Position numbers and translations under genes: made by a program. 64,000 bases of DNA from NCBI RefSeq assembly GCF_001648175.1, contig NZ_CP015243.1:3224001-3288000 (forward strand), in the 5' to 3' direction. The notes beneath the pieces were generated by a model. That model did no database searches and was not told the DNA's origin. It saw only the letters and a list, made by a program, of their open reading frames with translations. Shown piece after piece: positions 51,631 through 59,743 of the stretch. This DNA is from Halotalea alkalilenta (GTDB lineage: Bacteria; Pseudomonadota; Gammaproteobacteria; Pseudomonadales; Halomonadaceae). How positions within the stretch are numbered: position 1 is the first letter of the stretch; every line of letters begins with the position of its first letter.

Positions 51631-54200
51631 CAGGCACTCTCCTCACTGACGATCGAGGGAATCTCATCGGCACGCGCCGGGCGACGCTGGCCACGCTCGC
51701 GCACGTAGCGCAGTCCCGGGTCGCCCTGGTTCTGATTGACGAAGGTACGAAAGCGCTTGAGCTTCTCCGGGTCGGAAAGGGCGTTGGCCCACTCGCATTC
51801 GTAGCGCTCGACCACCAGCGCCATCTGGCGCTCGAGCTCGGCGCAGACACCCAGGCAGTCATCGATCACCACCGACTTGAGATAATCCAGGCCGCCGTCG
51901 AGGTTCTCGCGCCATACCGAGGTACGCTGCAGGCGATCCGCCGTGCGCACGTAGAACATCAGCAGCCGATCGATGTAGCGAACCAGGGTCTCATCGTCGA
52001 GATCGGTAGCGAACAGCTCGGCGTGACGCGGACGCATACCACCGTTGCCGCACACGTACAGGTTCCAGCCCCGCTCGGTGGCGATCACGCCGATGTCCTT
52101 GCTCTGCGCCTCGGCGCACTCGCGGGTACAGCCGGAGACCGCGAACTTGAGCTTGTGCGGCGAGCGCAGCCCTTTGTAGCGGTGCTCGAGCCGCAGCGCC
52201 ATGGCGACGCTGTCCTGCACGCCATAGCGGCACCAGCTGCTGCCGACGCAGGACTTCACCGTGCGGGTCGACTTGCCGTAGGCGTGGCCGGTCTCGAATC
52301 CCGCGGCGAGCAGTTCGGCCCAGATCGACGGCAGCTGATGCAGCTCAGCACCGAACATATCGATGCGCTGACCGCCAGTGATCTTGGTGTAGAGATCGTA
52401 CTTCTTCGCCACTTCACCGAGCACGATCAGCTTGTCCGGGGTGATCTCGCCACCAGCGATCCGCGGCACCACCGAGTAGGTACCATCCTTTTGCATGTTG
52501 GCCATGAAAGCGTCATTGGTGTCCTGCAGCGGCGCAAGCGCCGGGTCGAGGATCGGCCGATTCCAGTTGGAGGCCAGAATCGATGCCACCGCCGGCTTGC
52601 AGATGTCGCAGCCAAGCCCCCCGTTGCCGTGACGGCGCATCAGCGTGTCGAAATCCTCGATACCCTCGAGCCGGACCAGGTCGAACAGCGCCTGGCGAGT
52701 ATGGGAGAAGTGCTCGCAGAGGCTCGCGTCGACCGCCACCCCGCGCGCGGCCAGCTCGGCCTCGAAAGCCTGCTTGAGCAGCGCGCTGCAGCCACCGCAG
52801 CCGGTCGAGGCACGGGTCTCTCGCTTGAGCGAGGCCAGATCGAGACACCCCTGGTCGATCGCCTCGCGGATCGTACCCTTGCTGACGTTATGGCAGGAGC
52901 AGATCGTCGCGCTGTCCGGCAGCGCATCGATACCGAGCGCAGGAGCGCCCTCGCCCGCCGGCAGGATCAGCGCCTCGGGCGCAAGCGGCGCGGCGATCGC
53001 GTTGGCGACGTACTGCAGCAGCGGATCGTAGAAGCTGTTGTCGCCGACCAGCACTGCACCGAGGACCCGCTTGCCATCCTCGCTGACCACCAGGCGGCGA
53101 TAGCTGGCGCTGCGCTCGTCGATGAAGCGGTAGCTGCGCGCCCCCGGGCTCGCGCCATGGGCATCGCCGATCGAGCCCACATCGACGCCGAGCAGCTTGA
53201 GCTTGGTCGACATATCGGCGCCGGTGAACAGCTCGCTCGGCTGGCCGGCGAGCCGCTCGGCGACCAGTCGCGCCATCCGGTACCCCGGCGCTACCAGGCC
53301 GAATACCCGTTCGCGCCAGGAGGCGCATTCACCGATCGCGTAGATCGCCGGGTCCGAGCTTGCGCAGTGATCGTTCACCACCACCCCGCCGCGCGCGGCG
53401 ATCTCGAGCCCGCAATCACGGGCCAACGCATCCTGGGGGCGGATGCCGGCGGAGAACACCACCAGGTCGGTATCCAGCGCGCTACCGTCGGCGAAGCGCA
53501 TCCGATAACGATGGCCATTCTCCCCGGCGACGATCGCCTCGGTCGCCTTGGAGAGATGCACGCCGACGCCCAGCGCCTCGATCCTGGCCGCCAGCGCAGC
53601 GCCGCCCTCGGCATCGAGTTGCACCGGCATCAGCCGGGGGGCGAACTCGACCACATGGGCCTCGAGGCCGAGGCTCTTCAGCGCATTGGCCGCCTCGAGG
53701 CCGAGCAGGCCGCCGCCGACCACTACGCCACGGCGGGCGTTGGCTGCGGCGGCGCGGATCATGTCGAGATCGTCCAGGGTGCGATAGACCAGCCGGGCGT
53801 CACCTTCGCTACCTGGAATCGCCGGCACGAAGGGATAGGATCCAGTGGCCAGCACCAGCTGGTCGAAGCGATAGCGCCCGCGCGAGGTCACCACCTCGCG
53901 TGTGGTGCGATCGATCTTCTCTACCTTCTCGCCAAGATGCAGCGCCACGCCATGGTCCGCGTACAGTCCGGCTTCGCCGAGCGCCAATGATGCAGCGTCG
54001 CGTCCAGAGAAGTATTCGGAGAGATGGACCCGGTCATAAGCCGGATGGCGCTCCTCACCGAATACTGAAATCGCGTGATGATGATGCGCGCCGAGCTCGA
54101 TCAACCGCTCGACGCAGTGGTGGCCGACCATACCGTTGCCGATCACGATCAGCGACGGGCGCCGATCGGCAGGGACGATGGAAGTCTTATCCTGGTTCAT
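51630..54200 (-). CDS. nirB: Nitrite reductase [NAD(P)H] large subunit
   Basis: An 856-residue enzyme reducing nitrite to ammonium in the cytoplasm. Domain order: FAD/NAD(P)H oxidoreductase (residues 1 to about 410, VIGNGMVGHHCVERL), BFD-type 2Fe-2S domain (about 430-480, ATICSCHNVSKGTIREAI.., GCGGCSALLK), then the siroheme/4Fe-4S sulfite/nitrite reductase halves. The cluster ligands appear as SCVGSSWCRYG and SGCTRECAEAQ. The ATG at 54200 overlaps the upstream oxidoreductase stop by 4 bases and has a GAGGAG site. Confidence 0.95.
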   Translation of the reverse strand: MNQDKTSIVPADRRPSLIVIGNGMVGHHCVERLIELGAHHHHAISVFGEERHPAYDRVHLSEYFSGRDAASLALGEAGLYADHGVALHLGEKVEKIDRTTREVVTSRGRYRFDQLVLATGSYPFVPAIPGSEGDARLVYRTLDDLDMIRAAAANARRGVVVGGGLLGLEAANALKSLGLEAHVVEFAPRLMPVQLDAEGGAALAARIEALGVGVHLSKATEAIVAGENGHRYRMRFADGSALDTDLVVFSAGIRPQDALARDCGLEIAARGGVVVNDHCASSDPAIYAIGECASWRERVFGLVAPGYRMARLVAERLAGQPSELFTGADMSTKLKLLGVDVGSIGDAHGASPGARSYRFIDERSASYRRLVVSEDGKRVLGAVLVGDNSFYDPLLQYVANAIAAPLAPEALILPAGEGAPALGIDALPDSATICSCHNVSKGTIREAIDQGCLDLASLKRETRASTGCGGCSALLKQAFEAELAARGVAVDASLCEHFSHTRQALFDLVRLEGIEDFDTLMRRHGNGGLGCDICKPAVASILASNWNRPILDPALAPLQDTNDAFMANMQKDGTYSVVPRIAGGEITPDKLIVLGEVAKKYDLYTKITGGQRIDMFGAELHQLPSIWAELLAAGFETGHAYGKSTRTVKSCVGSSWCRYGVQDSVAMALRLEHRYKGLRSPHKLKFAVSGCTRECAEAQSKDIGVIATERGWNLYVCGNGGMRPRHAELFATDLDDETLVRYIDRLLMFYVRTADRLQRTSVWRENLDGGLDYLKSVVIDDCLGVCAELERQMALVVERYECEWANALSDPEKLKRFRTFVNQNQGDPGLRYVRERGQRRPARADEIPSIVSEESA

Positions 54201-55462
54201 GCGATCTCCTCGATCGGATCTTGATGTTGAGAAGGCCGGGCGATCGACGCGGCGTCGAACAGCCAGTCGTCACCCGGCTCGACCGGCGTCCTGGCGAGAA
54301 AGTGGTGATACCAGGCAGGCCCGAGGCGGGTGTCGTTGATCAGGTTGCCGGCACGTATCACGCCCCCGTTGAGGCACAGCGCGCGATAATCTCCACTGCC
54401 AGGGTCGAAGTAGCGCAGCCAGCGGTCGCCTGCGCATGGACAAGGGTCGCCGAAGGCGTAGAGCGCGATACCGCTGATCTTCAGCCGCGTCGCGCTGGGA
54501 AGGGGTTCGAAGCACCCAGGCTCGCCGCAGAGCACGGCGGCAAGCACCTCCACCTGCGCCCAGATCGGCTCGACCAAGCCAAAGGTGGCACCACGGTGCT
54601 CGCAACACTCGCCGAGCGCGTGAATCAGCGGATCACTGCTGACCAGGCGGTCGTCGACGCAGATACCCTGGCCACACTCGAGTCCGGCATCCCGCCCAAG
54701 CTCGAAATTCGCCTCGATCCCGGCGGCATGGATCAGGCGCTGCGCCTCGAGCCAGCGACCATCGTCGAGCTTCAGCGCCTGGAGCCGGCCACCGCGGTCG
54801 GCGCGCATTTCCGCCAGGGTGCGCTCGAGCTCGAAGGCCAGTCCTCTCGATGCGAGCCTGGCCGCCAGCTGCCTACCGCCCTCGGCGTCGAGCTGACGAT
54901 TCATCGGCCAGGCGCCGCGATGCACCACGGTCACGCGCGCACCACGCTGGCGCAGCCCTTCGGCGGCCTCTAGGCCAAGCAGCCCGGCACCGACCACGCA
55001 CACCGGCAGGTCCACCAGATCGTCCTCGAGCAAGGCATCGACATCGCCGAGAGTGCGAAACTCGCTCACCCCTTCGCGCGCGTCGCCGAGGACCCTTACT
55101 CGCCGGGTGCGCGAACCGGTCGCGATCACCAAGCGGTGATAATTCACCCCGGCGCCCGAGGCGGTGGTCAACCGGCGTCTGCTGCGATCGATCGCGACGA
55201 CCGGGTCGCCACGGTGGAGCTCGATTCCCTCGGCGCGATACCACTCGGCTGGACGTCCCCACAGCGCGTCGCGCTCGACTTCGCCCGCGAGCAGCGGCGA
55301 GAGCAGGATCCGGTTGTAGCCCACCGCCGGCTCGGCACCGATCAGCACGATGCGCAGGCCGGTGCGCGCCTGGAACCCCTTGGCCACCAGTGCCTCGAGC
55401 AGGCGCTGGCCGGCCATACCGCCGCCAATGATCACCAGGGCCGGCCGCTCGTTCATCCCCAT
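54197..55462 (-). CDS. FAD-dependent NAD(P)H oxidoreductase of nitrate assimilation (NasC-like)
   Basis: A 421-residue pyridine-nucleotide-disulfide-type oxidoreductase resembling the first half of NirB (LVIIGGGMAGQRLLEAL for FAD; VVGAGLLGLEAAEGL for NAD). It has no BFD 2Fe-2S cysteines; NasA, divergently encoded, carries such a domain at its C-terminus. The likely job is to pass electrons from NAD(P)H to NasA, as Klebsiella NasC does (inference). The start at 55462 follows an AGGAGG site 6 bases upstream; the long extension to 55594 would read through a leader terminator and is rejected. First gene of the nir operon. Confidence 0.85.
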   Translation of the reverse strand: MGMNERPALVIIGGGMAGQRLLEALVAKGFQARTGLRIVLIGAEPAVGYNRILLSPLLAGEVERDALWGRPAEWYRAEGIELHRGDPVVAIDRSRRRLTTASGAGVNYHRLVIATGSRTRRVRVLGDAREGVSEFRTLGDVDALLEDDLVDLPVCVVGAGLLGLEAAEGLRQRGARVTVVHRGAWPMNRQLDAEGGRQLAARLASRGLAFELERTLAEMRADRGGRLQALKLDDGRWLEAQRLIHAAGIEANFELGRDAGLECGQGICVDDRLVSSDPLIHALGECCEHRGATFGLVEPIWAQVEVLAAVLCGEPGCFEPLPSATRLKISGIALYAFGDPCPCAGDRWLRYFDPGSGDYRALCLNGGVIRAGNLINDTRLGPAWYHHFLARTPVEPGDDWLFDAASIARPSQHQDPIEEIA

Positions 55463-55500
55463 CACGTTCCTCCTCGCACCAAGTCGATGCCCCTGGGCGA

Positions 55501-55547
55501 AAAACAAAAAGGCGCCTGAAGCTCCGGAGGGAGCTTCAGGCGCCTTT
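55501..55547 (-). terminator. Intrinsic terminator (attenuator) inside the nir operon leader
   Basis: On the minus strand: an 18-bp stem AAAGGCGCCTGAAGCTCC / GGAGCTTCAGGCGCCTTT with a CTCC loop, running into TTTTTGTTTT. It sits between the presumed promoter and the first gene, 38 bases before its start, so it must be overridden for expression. Confidence 0.88.
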
Positions 55548-55713
55548 GCCTGATCTGGCGGGCCCTGGATTATTCTTGTTGGCACGGGCCGCACCGAGGG
55601 TGATCGCTTGTTGTCTTTGTCTTGCGATCCCTGCTTTTAGATGATGCCGATCCCATCGAAGTCGAAGCGGATGGCGATCAGGTCGCTCACGCGACCACCG
55701 AGGCGACGACGAG

Positions 55714-55727
55714 GATCTTCGTTGATC
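55714..55727 (-). promoter_or_regulatory. ANTAR-type hexaloop hairpin in the nir leader
   Basis: GATC-AACGAA-GATC on the minus strand: a 4-bp stem with a six-base loop having A at position 1 and G at position 4, the loop rule for ANTAR-protein targets. It lies about 25 bases after the expected transcription start. A second hexaloop hairpin was not found nearby. Confidence 0.45.
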
Positions 55728-55761
55728 GGCATCATCGTGCTTGTTCGGCCCGCATCCCTAT

Positions 55762-55776
55762 ACAAGCGATACGCCA
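55762..55776 (-). promoter_or_regulatory. Candidate sigma-54 promoter of the nir operon
   Basis: TTGGCGTATCGCTTGT on the minus strand: GG and the -12 element separated by exactly 10 bases, but the -12 reads TTGT rather than TTGC. Position and the nearby NtrC-like dyad support it. Confidence 0.5.
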
Positions 55777-55895
55777 ACACCGAGAAAATATTTTAAATTC
55801 AATTTATTGAAGCACCCTGCCCCTCCCTACCTCGCCCCCAACGTCTATTCGACCACTCATCGATCTCGGCTTCACGGTGCAAACACCCCCTTCAT

Positions 55896-55912
55896 TGCAC
55901 CGTCTCGGTGCC
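55896..55912. promoter_or_regulatory. NtrC-like binding site between the divergent nir and nasA units
   Basis: TGCACC-GTCTC-GGTGCC, close to the TGCACC-N5-GGTGCA dyad bound by NtrC. A weaker GGTGCAAACACC lies 20 bases to the left. It is about 85 bases from the nasA -24/-12 element and 120 from the nir one, suitable enhancer distances. Confidence 0.65.
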
Positions 55913-55992
55913 GGGGATCACCGAGGATTTCGCGCGCGTTCCCACTCCTTACGCCCGCATGTCCTTACGCCCGCATAGGGACGAAGGAAAAC

Positions 55993-56008
55993 TGGCCCGG
56001 TTATTGCT
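55993..56008 (+). promoter_or_regulatory. Sigma-54 promoter of nasA
   Basis: TGGCCCGGTTATTGCT: GG at 55994-55995 and GC at 56006-56007, exactly 10 bases between, with the TTGC form of the -12. Transcription should begin near 56019, giving a leader of about 210 bases. Confidence 0.72.
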
Positions 56009-56067
56009 GCGTTTCGAGCCTAAAGCCGCCGAACGCGGCTGGCAGCCACCGCTGGACCAGGTCATCA

Positions 56068-56104
56068 CGTCAACGCAGACGGGCCCGGGCGCCAGGGCGG
56101 ACGC
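56068..56104 (+). promoter_or_regulatory. Tandem hexaloop hairpins in the nasA leader (candidate NasT/ANTAR target)
   Basis: Hairpin 1 is CGTC-AACGCA-GACG (56068-56081). Hairpin 2 is GCGCC-AGGGCG-GACGC (56089-56104), with one C.A mismatch in the stem. Both loops are six bases with A1 and G4, the published rule for ANTAR-binding RNAs, which come as pairs. They precede the leader terminator by 26 bases. Confidence 0.6.
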
Positions 56105-56130
56105 ATCGACATCGAGCAGGAAGACCGAGC

Positions 56131-56169
56131 AAAGGGGCTCGTTTCGCATTCGCGAAACGAGCCCCTTTT
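56131..56169 (+). terminator. Intrinsic terminator (attenuator) inside the nasA leader
   Basis: A 17-bp stem AAAGGGGCTCGTTTCGC / GCGAAACGAGCCCCTTT with an ATTC loop, ending in TTTT, 60 bases before the nasA ATG. It is unlike the nir attenuator in sequence but identical in position and strength. Confidence 0.87.
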
Positions 56170-56229
56170 GCGTTCGATGCCTTTTCAACCCCGCAGACGA
56201 GTAGCACTGCGCGACCAAGAGGCCACACG

Positions 56230-58950
56230 ATGAGCGAGCACCAAAACCAAGCCGCTATGATCACCACCGCCACCACCTGCCCCTACTGCGGTGTCGGCTG
56301 CGGCGTGCTGGTCCAGCATGACCGCCAGATGCCGATCGCGGTATCCGGCGACCGCGCTCATCCAGCCAACTTCGGCCGCCTCTGCGTCAAGGGCAGCGCG
56401 CTGCACGAGACGCTCGGCGAGCACGGCCGCGTGCTTCATCCCCGCGTCGATGGCGTCGAGACTCGCTGGGACGATGCGATCGATGCCGTCGTCACCCGCC
56501 TGCGCGCGACCATCGAACGACACGGCGCTGAGTCGGTGGCGGGCTACCTCTCCGGCCAGCTGCTCACCGAGGACTACTACGTCGCCAACAAGCTGTTCAA
56601 GGGATTCATCGGCACCCCGCACCTGGATACCAACTCGCGGCTATGCATGGCCTCGGCGGTGGCTGGGCACAAACGCGCCTTCGGCGCGGATGCGGTACCC
56701 TGCTGCTACGAGGACCTCGAGCAAGCGCGGCTGCTGGTGATAGTCGGCAGCAACCTGGCTTGGAACCACCCTGTGCTGTTCCAGCGGGTGAGCGAGGCGA
56801 AGCGTCGCGATCCAGCGCTCAAGGTAGTGGTGATCGACCCCCGAATGACCGAGACCTGCGAGATCGCCGATCTGTTTCTCGGCCTGCGCACCGGCGGCGA
56901 CATTCGCCTGTTCAACGGTCTGCTGGCCTATCTCTCCAGGGAGGACGGGTTGAACCGCGACTTCATCCGCACGCATACCGAAGGCTTCGAGGAGGCGCTG
57001 GCGGAAGCTCAGCGTGCCCCCGACACGGTGGCCGAGATCGCCAAGGCCTGCGGCCTGGCCCCTACATCGGTCGAGACCTTCTACCGCTGGTTCGCCCGCG
57101 AGCCCCGCGTAGTGACCCTGTTCTCCCAGGGAACCAACCAGTCCGACCGCGGCACCGACCGGGTCAACGCGATCATCAACTGCCACCTGGCCGGTGGACG
57201 GATCGGCTACCCCGGCGCAGGCCCCTTCTCGATCACCGGCCAGCCCAATGCGATGGGCGGACGAGAAGTTGGCGGGCTGGCCAACCAACTCGCCGCGCAC
57301 ATGGACTACCACACACCCGGCGCACTCGAGCGGGTGACACGCTTCTGGGCGACGCCGGCGCTGACGCCCCGGCTACCGTCGGCCCCAGGGCACAAAGCGG
57401 TGGCGCTGATCGAGGCGCTCGAGCGCGGAGAGATCCAGGCGCTCTGGGTGATGGCGACCAATCCGGCGGTGAGCCTGCCGGATAGCCAAAGGGTGCGCCG
57501 TGCGCTGGAGCGCTGTCCGCTGGTGATCGTCAGCGAAGCGATGGAGTCGGCGGATACCCTGGCCTACGCCGACATCGTGCTGCCGGCGAGCAGCTGGGCG
57601 GAGAAGGATGGCACGGTGACCAATTCAGAGCGGCGCATATCCCGCCAGCGCGGCATGCTGCCACCTCCCGGAGAGGCCCGCCATGACTGGCAGGCGCTCT
57701 GTGAGGTAGCGGCGGGACTGGGCTATGGAGATGCATTCGACTACCAGGCGCCGTGGCAGATCTTCGACGAACATGCCCGGCTCTCGGGCTTCGAGAACGA
57801 CGACACCCACGGTCGCAGGCTCTTCGACATCTCAGCGCTCGCCGGGCTAGATGCCGCCGGCTACGACGCGCTGGCCCCGATCCAATGGCCGGTCAATGCC
57901 AGAGCACCGCACGGCACCTCGCGGCTATTCGAGGATGCTCGCTTCGCCACGCCCAACCATCGCGCCCGGCTGGTACCGATCGTCGACGAGGCTGACACGG
58001 CAGCGGATCGAGACTTCATCCTCAATACCGGCCGGATCCGCGACCAGTGGCACACCATGACGCGCACTGCCCGCTCGACGCGGTTGAATCGCCACCGCGC
58101 CGAGCCTTTCGTCGAGCTGCACCCGGACGACGCCGCGGCCTTGAAGATCCGTCAGGACGCACTGGTGCGGCTCGATAACCCACGCGGCAGCTTTCTCGGC
58201 AGGGCCCGGCTCATGCCAGGACAGCGGCGCGGAGAGCTTTTCGTGCCGATCCACTGGAACCACCACTTCACCACCGCAGGCCTTGCCAGCGCCCTGACCG
58301 AGCGCCGCTGCGACCCCATTTCAGGCCAGCCGGCGAGCAAGTCGGCGCGGGTGCGAATTATGGCGCTGCCGACCCGGTGGGAGGCGAGCGTCCTGCTCGA
58401 ACGCATGCCACAGCGCAACCGGCTTGCCGCCCTCGGGATCGACTACTGGACTCAGACGCCACTGCGCCGATGCGTGCGGCTCCAACTAGCTGCCAGCGTG
58501 GCGCCCACCCGGGAGGCGCTGTTCGAAGCCCTGTTCGGCGGCGAGCCAACGCTGTGGAGCGAACCGAGCGATGGCATCCATTTTCGCGCCGCTTGGCTGG
58601 AAGCCGGGCGGCTGCGTGGGTGGCTGCGGGTCGCTCCGGCGCCTTTCGAGTTCGACGATGACTGGCTCGATCTGCGCTTCGCCGATGCCAGCCTCGAGCT
58701 CGATGCTCGCCGCCGGCTGCTCGCCGGACGCGGCCTCGATGAACGACCCCAGGGCAGGATCATCTGCAGTTGCCATCAGGTCGGCCAGCGGCCGATCCAA
58801 TGCGCACTGGAGGAAGGCTGTCTGGACATCGAAGCCCTGGGCCAGCGCCTGCGCTGCGGTACCCAGTGCGGCTCCTGCATTCCAGAACTGAAGCGGATGA
58901 TTGGGCAGGCCAACCATGCCCGTGAGGCGGATATTTCGGATGCCGGTTGA
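56230..58950 (+). CDS. nasA: Assimilatory nitrate reductase catalytic subunit with C-terminal BFD domain
   Basis: A 906-residue molybdopterin enzyme reducing nitrate to nitrite in the cytoplasm. The N-terminal 4Fe-4S ligands are C17, C20, C24 and C52 (TCPYCGVGCGV, RLCVKGS). Mo-bis-MGD binding blocks follow (LVIVGSNLAWNHPVLFQR, FSQGTNQSDRGTD, GGREVGGLANQLAAHM). The last 65 residues are a BFD-type 2Fe-2S domain (IICSCHQVG, C846/C848 and C880/C883), as in other assimilatory NasA proteins. The ATG at 56230 has an AAGAGG site; the longer upstream frame crosses the leader terminator and is rejected. Confidence 0.95.
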   Translation: MSEHQNQAAMITTATTCPYCGVGCGVLVQHDRQMPIAVSGDRAHPANFGRLCVKGSALHETLGEHGRVLHPRVDGVETRWDDAIDAVVTRLRATIERHGAESVAGYLSGQLLTEDYYVANKLFKGFIGTPHLDTNSRLCMASAVAGHKRAFGADAVPCCYEDLEQARLLVIVGSNLAWNHPVLFQRVSEAKRRDPALKVVVIDPRMTETCEIADLFLGLRTGGDIRLFNGLLAYLSREDGLNRDFIRTHTEGFEEALAEAQRAPDTVAEIAKACGLAPTSVETFYRWFAREPRVVTLFSQGTNQSDRGTDRVNAIINCHLAGGRIGYPGAGPFSITGQPNAMGGREVGGLANQLAAHMDYHTPGALERVTRFWATPALTPRLPSAPGHKAVALIEALERGEIQALWVMATNPAVSLPDSQRVRRALERCPLVIVSEAMESADTLAYADIVLPASSWAEKDGTVTNSERRISRQRGMLPPPGEARHDWQALCEVAAGLGYGDAFDYQAPWQIFDEHARLSGFENDDTHGRRLFDISALAGLDAAGYDALAPIQWPVNARAPHGTSRLFEDARFATPNHRARLVPIVDEADTAADRDFILNTGRIRDQWHTMTRTARSTRLNRHRAEPFVELHPDDAAALKIRQDALVRLDNPRGSFLGRARLMPGQRRGELFVPIHWNHHFTTAGLASALTERRCDPISGQPASKSARVRIMALPTRWEASVLLERMPQRNRLAALGIDYWTQTPLRRCVRLQLAASVAPTREALFEALFGGEPTLWSEPSDGIHFRAAWLEAGRLRGWLRVAPAPFEFDDDWLDLRFADASLELDARRRLLAGRGLDERPQGRIICSCHQVGQRPIQCALEEGCLDIEALGQRLRCGTQCGSCIPELKRMIGQANHAREADISDAG

Positions 58951-58966
58951 CGGCCCTCGTGCGCTT

Positions 58967-59614
58967 CTAGATCCGTCGCGCCACGCTGGCGACGGCCTTG
59001 GATAGCGCAACGAAACCGAGCCTCAGCGGCGCGGCGGCGCGCGTGCCGCCGGCCTCGAGCGCGATATGGGCCTGCTGCGCTTCCCGCTCGGCGATGCGCT
59101 CGAGGATCGCCCGCGAGCGCTGATCGGCCGCGGGCAGCGCGCTCAGATGACGATCGACCCGGTTACCGATACGCTCGGCCTGGGCATTGACCAGACCGAG
59201 CCCCCAGCGGTCGTCCAACCGGGCGCTGATGGCACCGCCGCCGAGCGATACGAAATAGATCAGCGGCGCGAGCAGGCTCGGCTTCGCCTCCAGCTCGCGC
59301 AGCCTCGCCCGACACCAGAGCAGCCGGTCGAATCCTTCCTCGGCATGGCGCAGCATGCGTCGACGCCCTTCCTCGCTGGGAGCTCCGAGCGCCCGACCGC
59401 GATAGAGCGCAACGCTCGCCAGCTGGTCGATGTGGTCGATGCGCAGCAGCTGAGCCGCAGTGTGCCGCTCCTCCTCGGTGAGGCCGGCGTCGTTGACGCC
59501 CACCGCGGGCGATGCCTGGGCAGGCGCGACCGTCGATGGCGCAAGCGTACGCAGCGCAGCGTCGAACTGCTCGATCAACCGGTCGGTGAAACTGTACTGA
59601 CGAGACGGTGGCAT
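58967..59614 (-). CDS. Coq7-like protein with most diiron ligands replaced
   Basis: A 215-residue protein whose whole length resembles Coq7, the diiron 3-demethoxyubiquinol hydroxylase: LLRIDHIDQLASVALYRG, RLRELEAKPSLLAPLIYFVSLGGGA and LPAADQRSRAILERI match closely. By alignment from memory, however, the ligand positions read Q (for E of the NHxGE motif), G and R (for E and H of ExxH), A (for the third E), E (kept) and Q (for the last H). Only one of six ligands seems to remain, so hydroxylase activity is unlikely. It sits inside the nitrate cluster, convergent with nasA, 16 bases apart. An AAGGGAG site precedes the ATG. Confidence 0.75.
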   Translation of the reverse strand: MPPSRQYSFTDRLIEQFDAALRTLAPSTVAPAQASPAVGVNDAGLTEEERHTAAQLLRIDHIDQLASVALYRGRALGAPSEEGRRRMLRHAEEGFDRLLWCRARLRELEAKPSLLAPLIYFVSLGGGAISARLDDRWGLGLVNAQAERIGNRVDRHLSALPAADQRSRAILERIAEREAQQAHIALEAGGTRAAAPLRLGFVALSKAVASVARRI

Positions 59615-59743
59615 GAGGGCACTCCCTTGGCGACTGCGAAAACACGCGACACCCTCCCATCATAGCCGCTCGTGCCGATGCCGGCCCACTACGGCGCGCC
59701 CAAGGTCGCGCCGTACGTATCCATTGCGCGGCCGATCTTGCGT

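Noticed and set aside
52023..54973. Long plus-strand frames (655 and 537 codons) across nirB and the oxidoreductase gene
   Set aside because: Antisense shadows of well-conserved genes, with low-complexity arginine-rich translation.
55644..55688. Second ANTAR hexaloop in the nir leader (GGTCGC...GCGACC and other hairpins)
   Set aside because: The nearby hairpins have tetraloops or loops lacking A1/G4, so I did not count them.
55741..56229. N-terminal extension of NasA to 1069 residues
   Set aside because: The extension runs through the sigma-54 promoter, hexaloop hairpins and attenuator, and is not NasA-like; the family N-terminus begins at the ATG at 56230.
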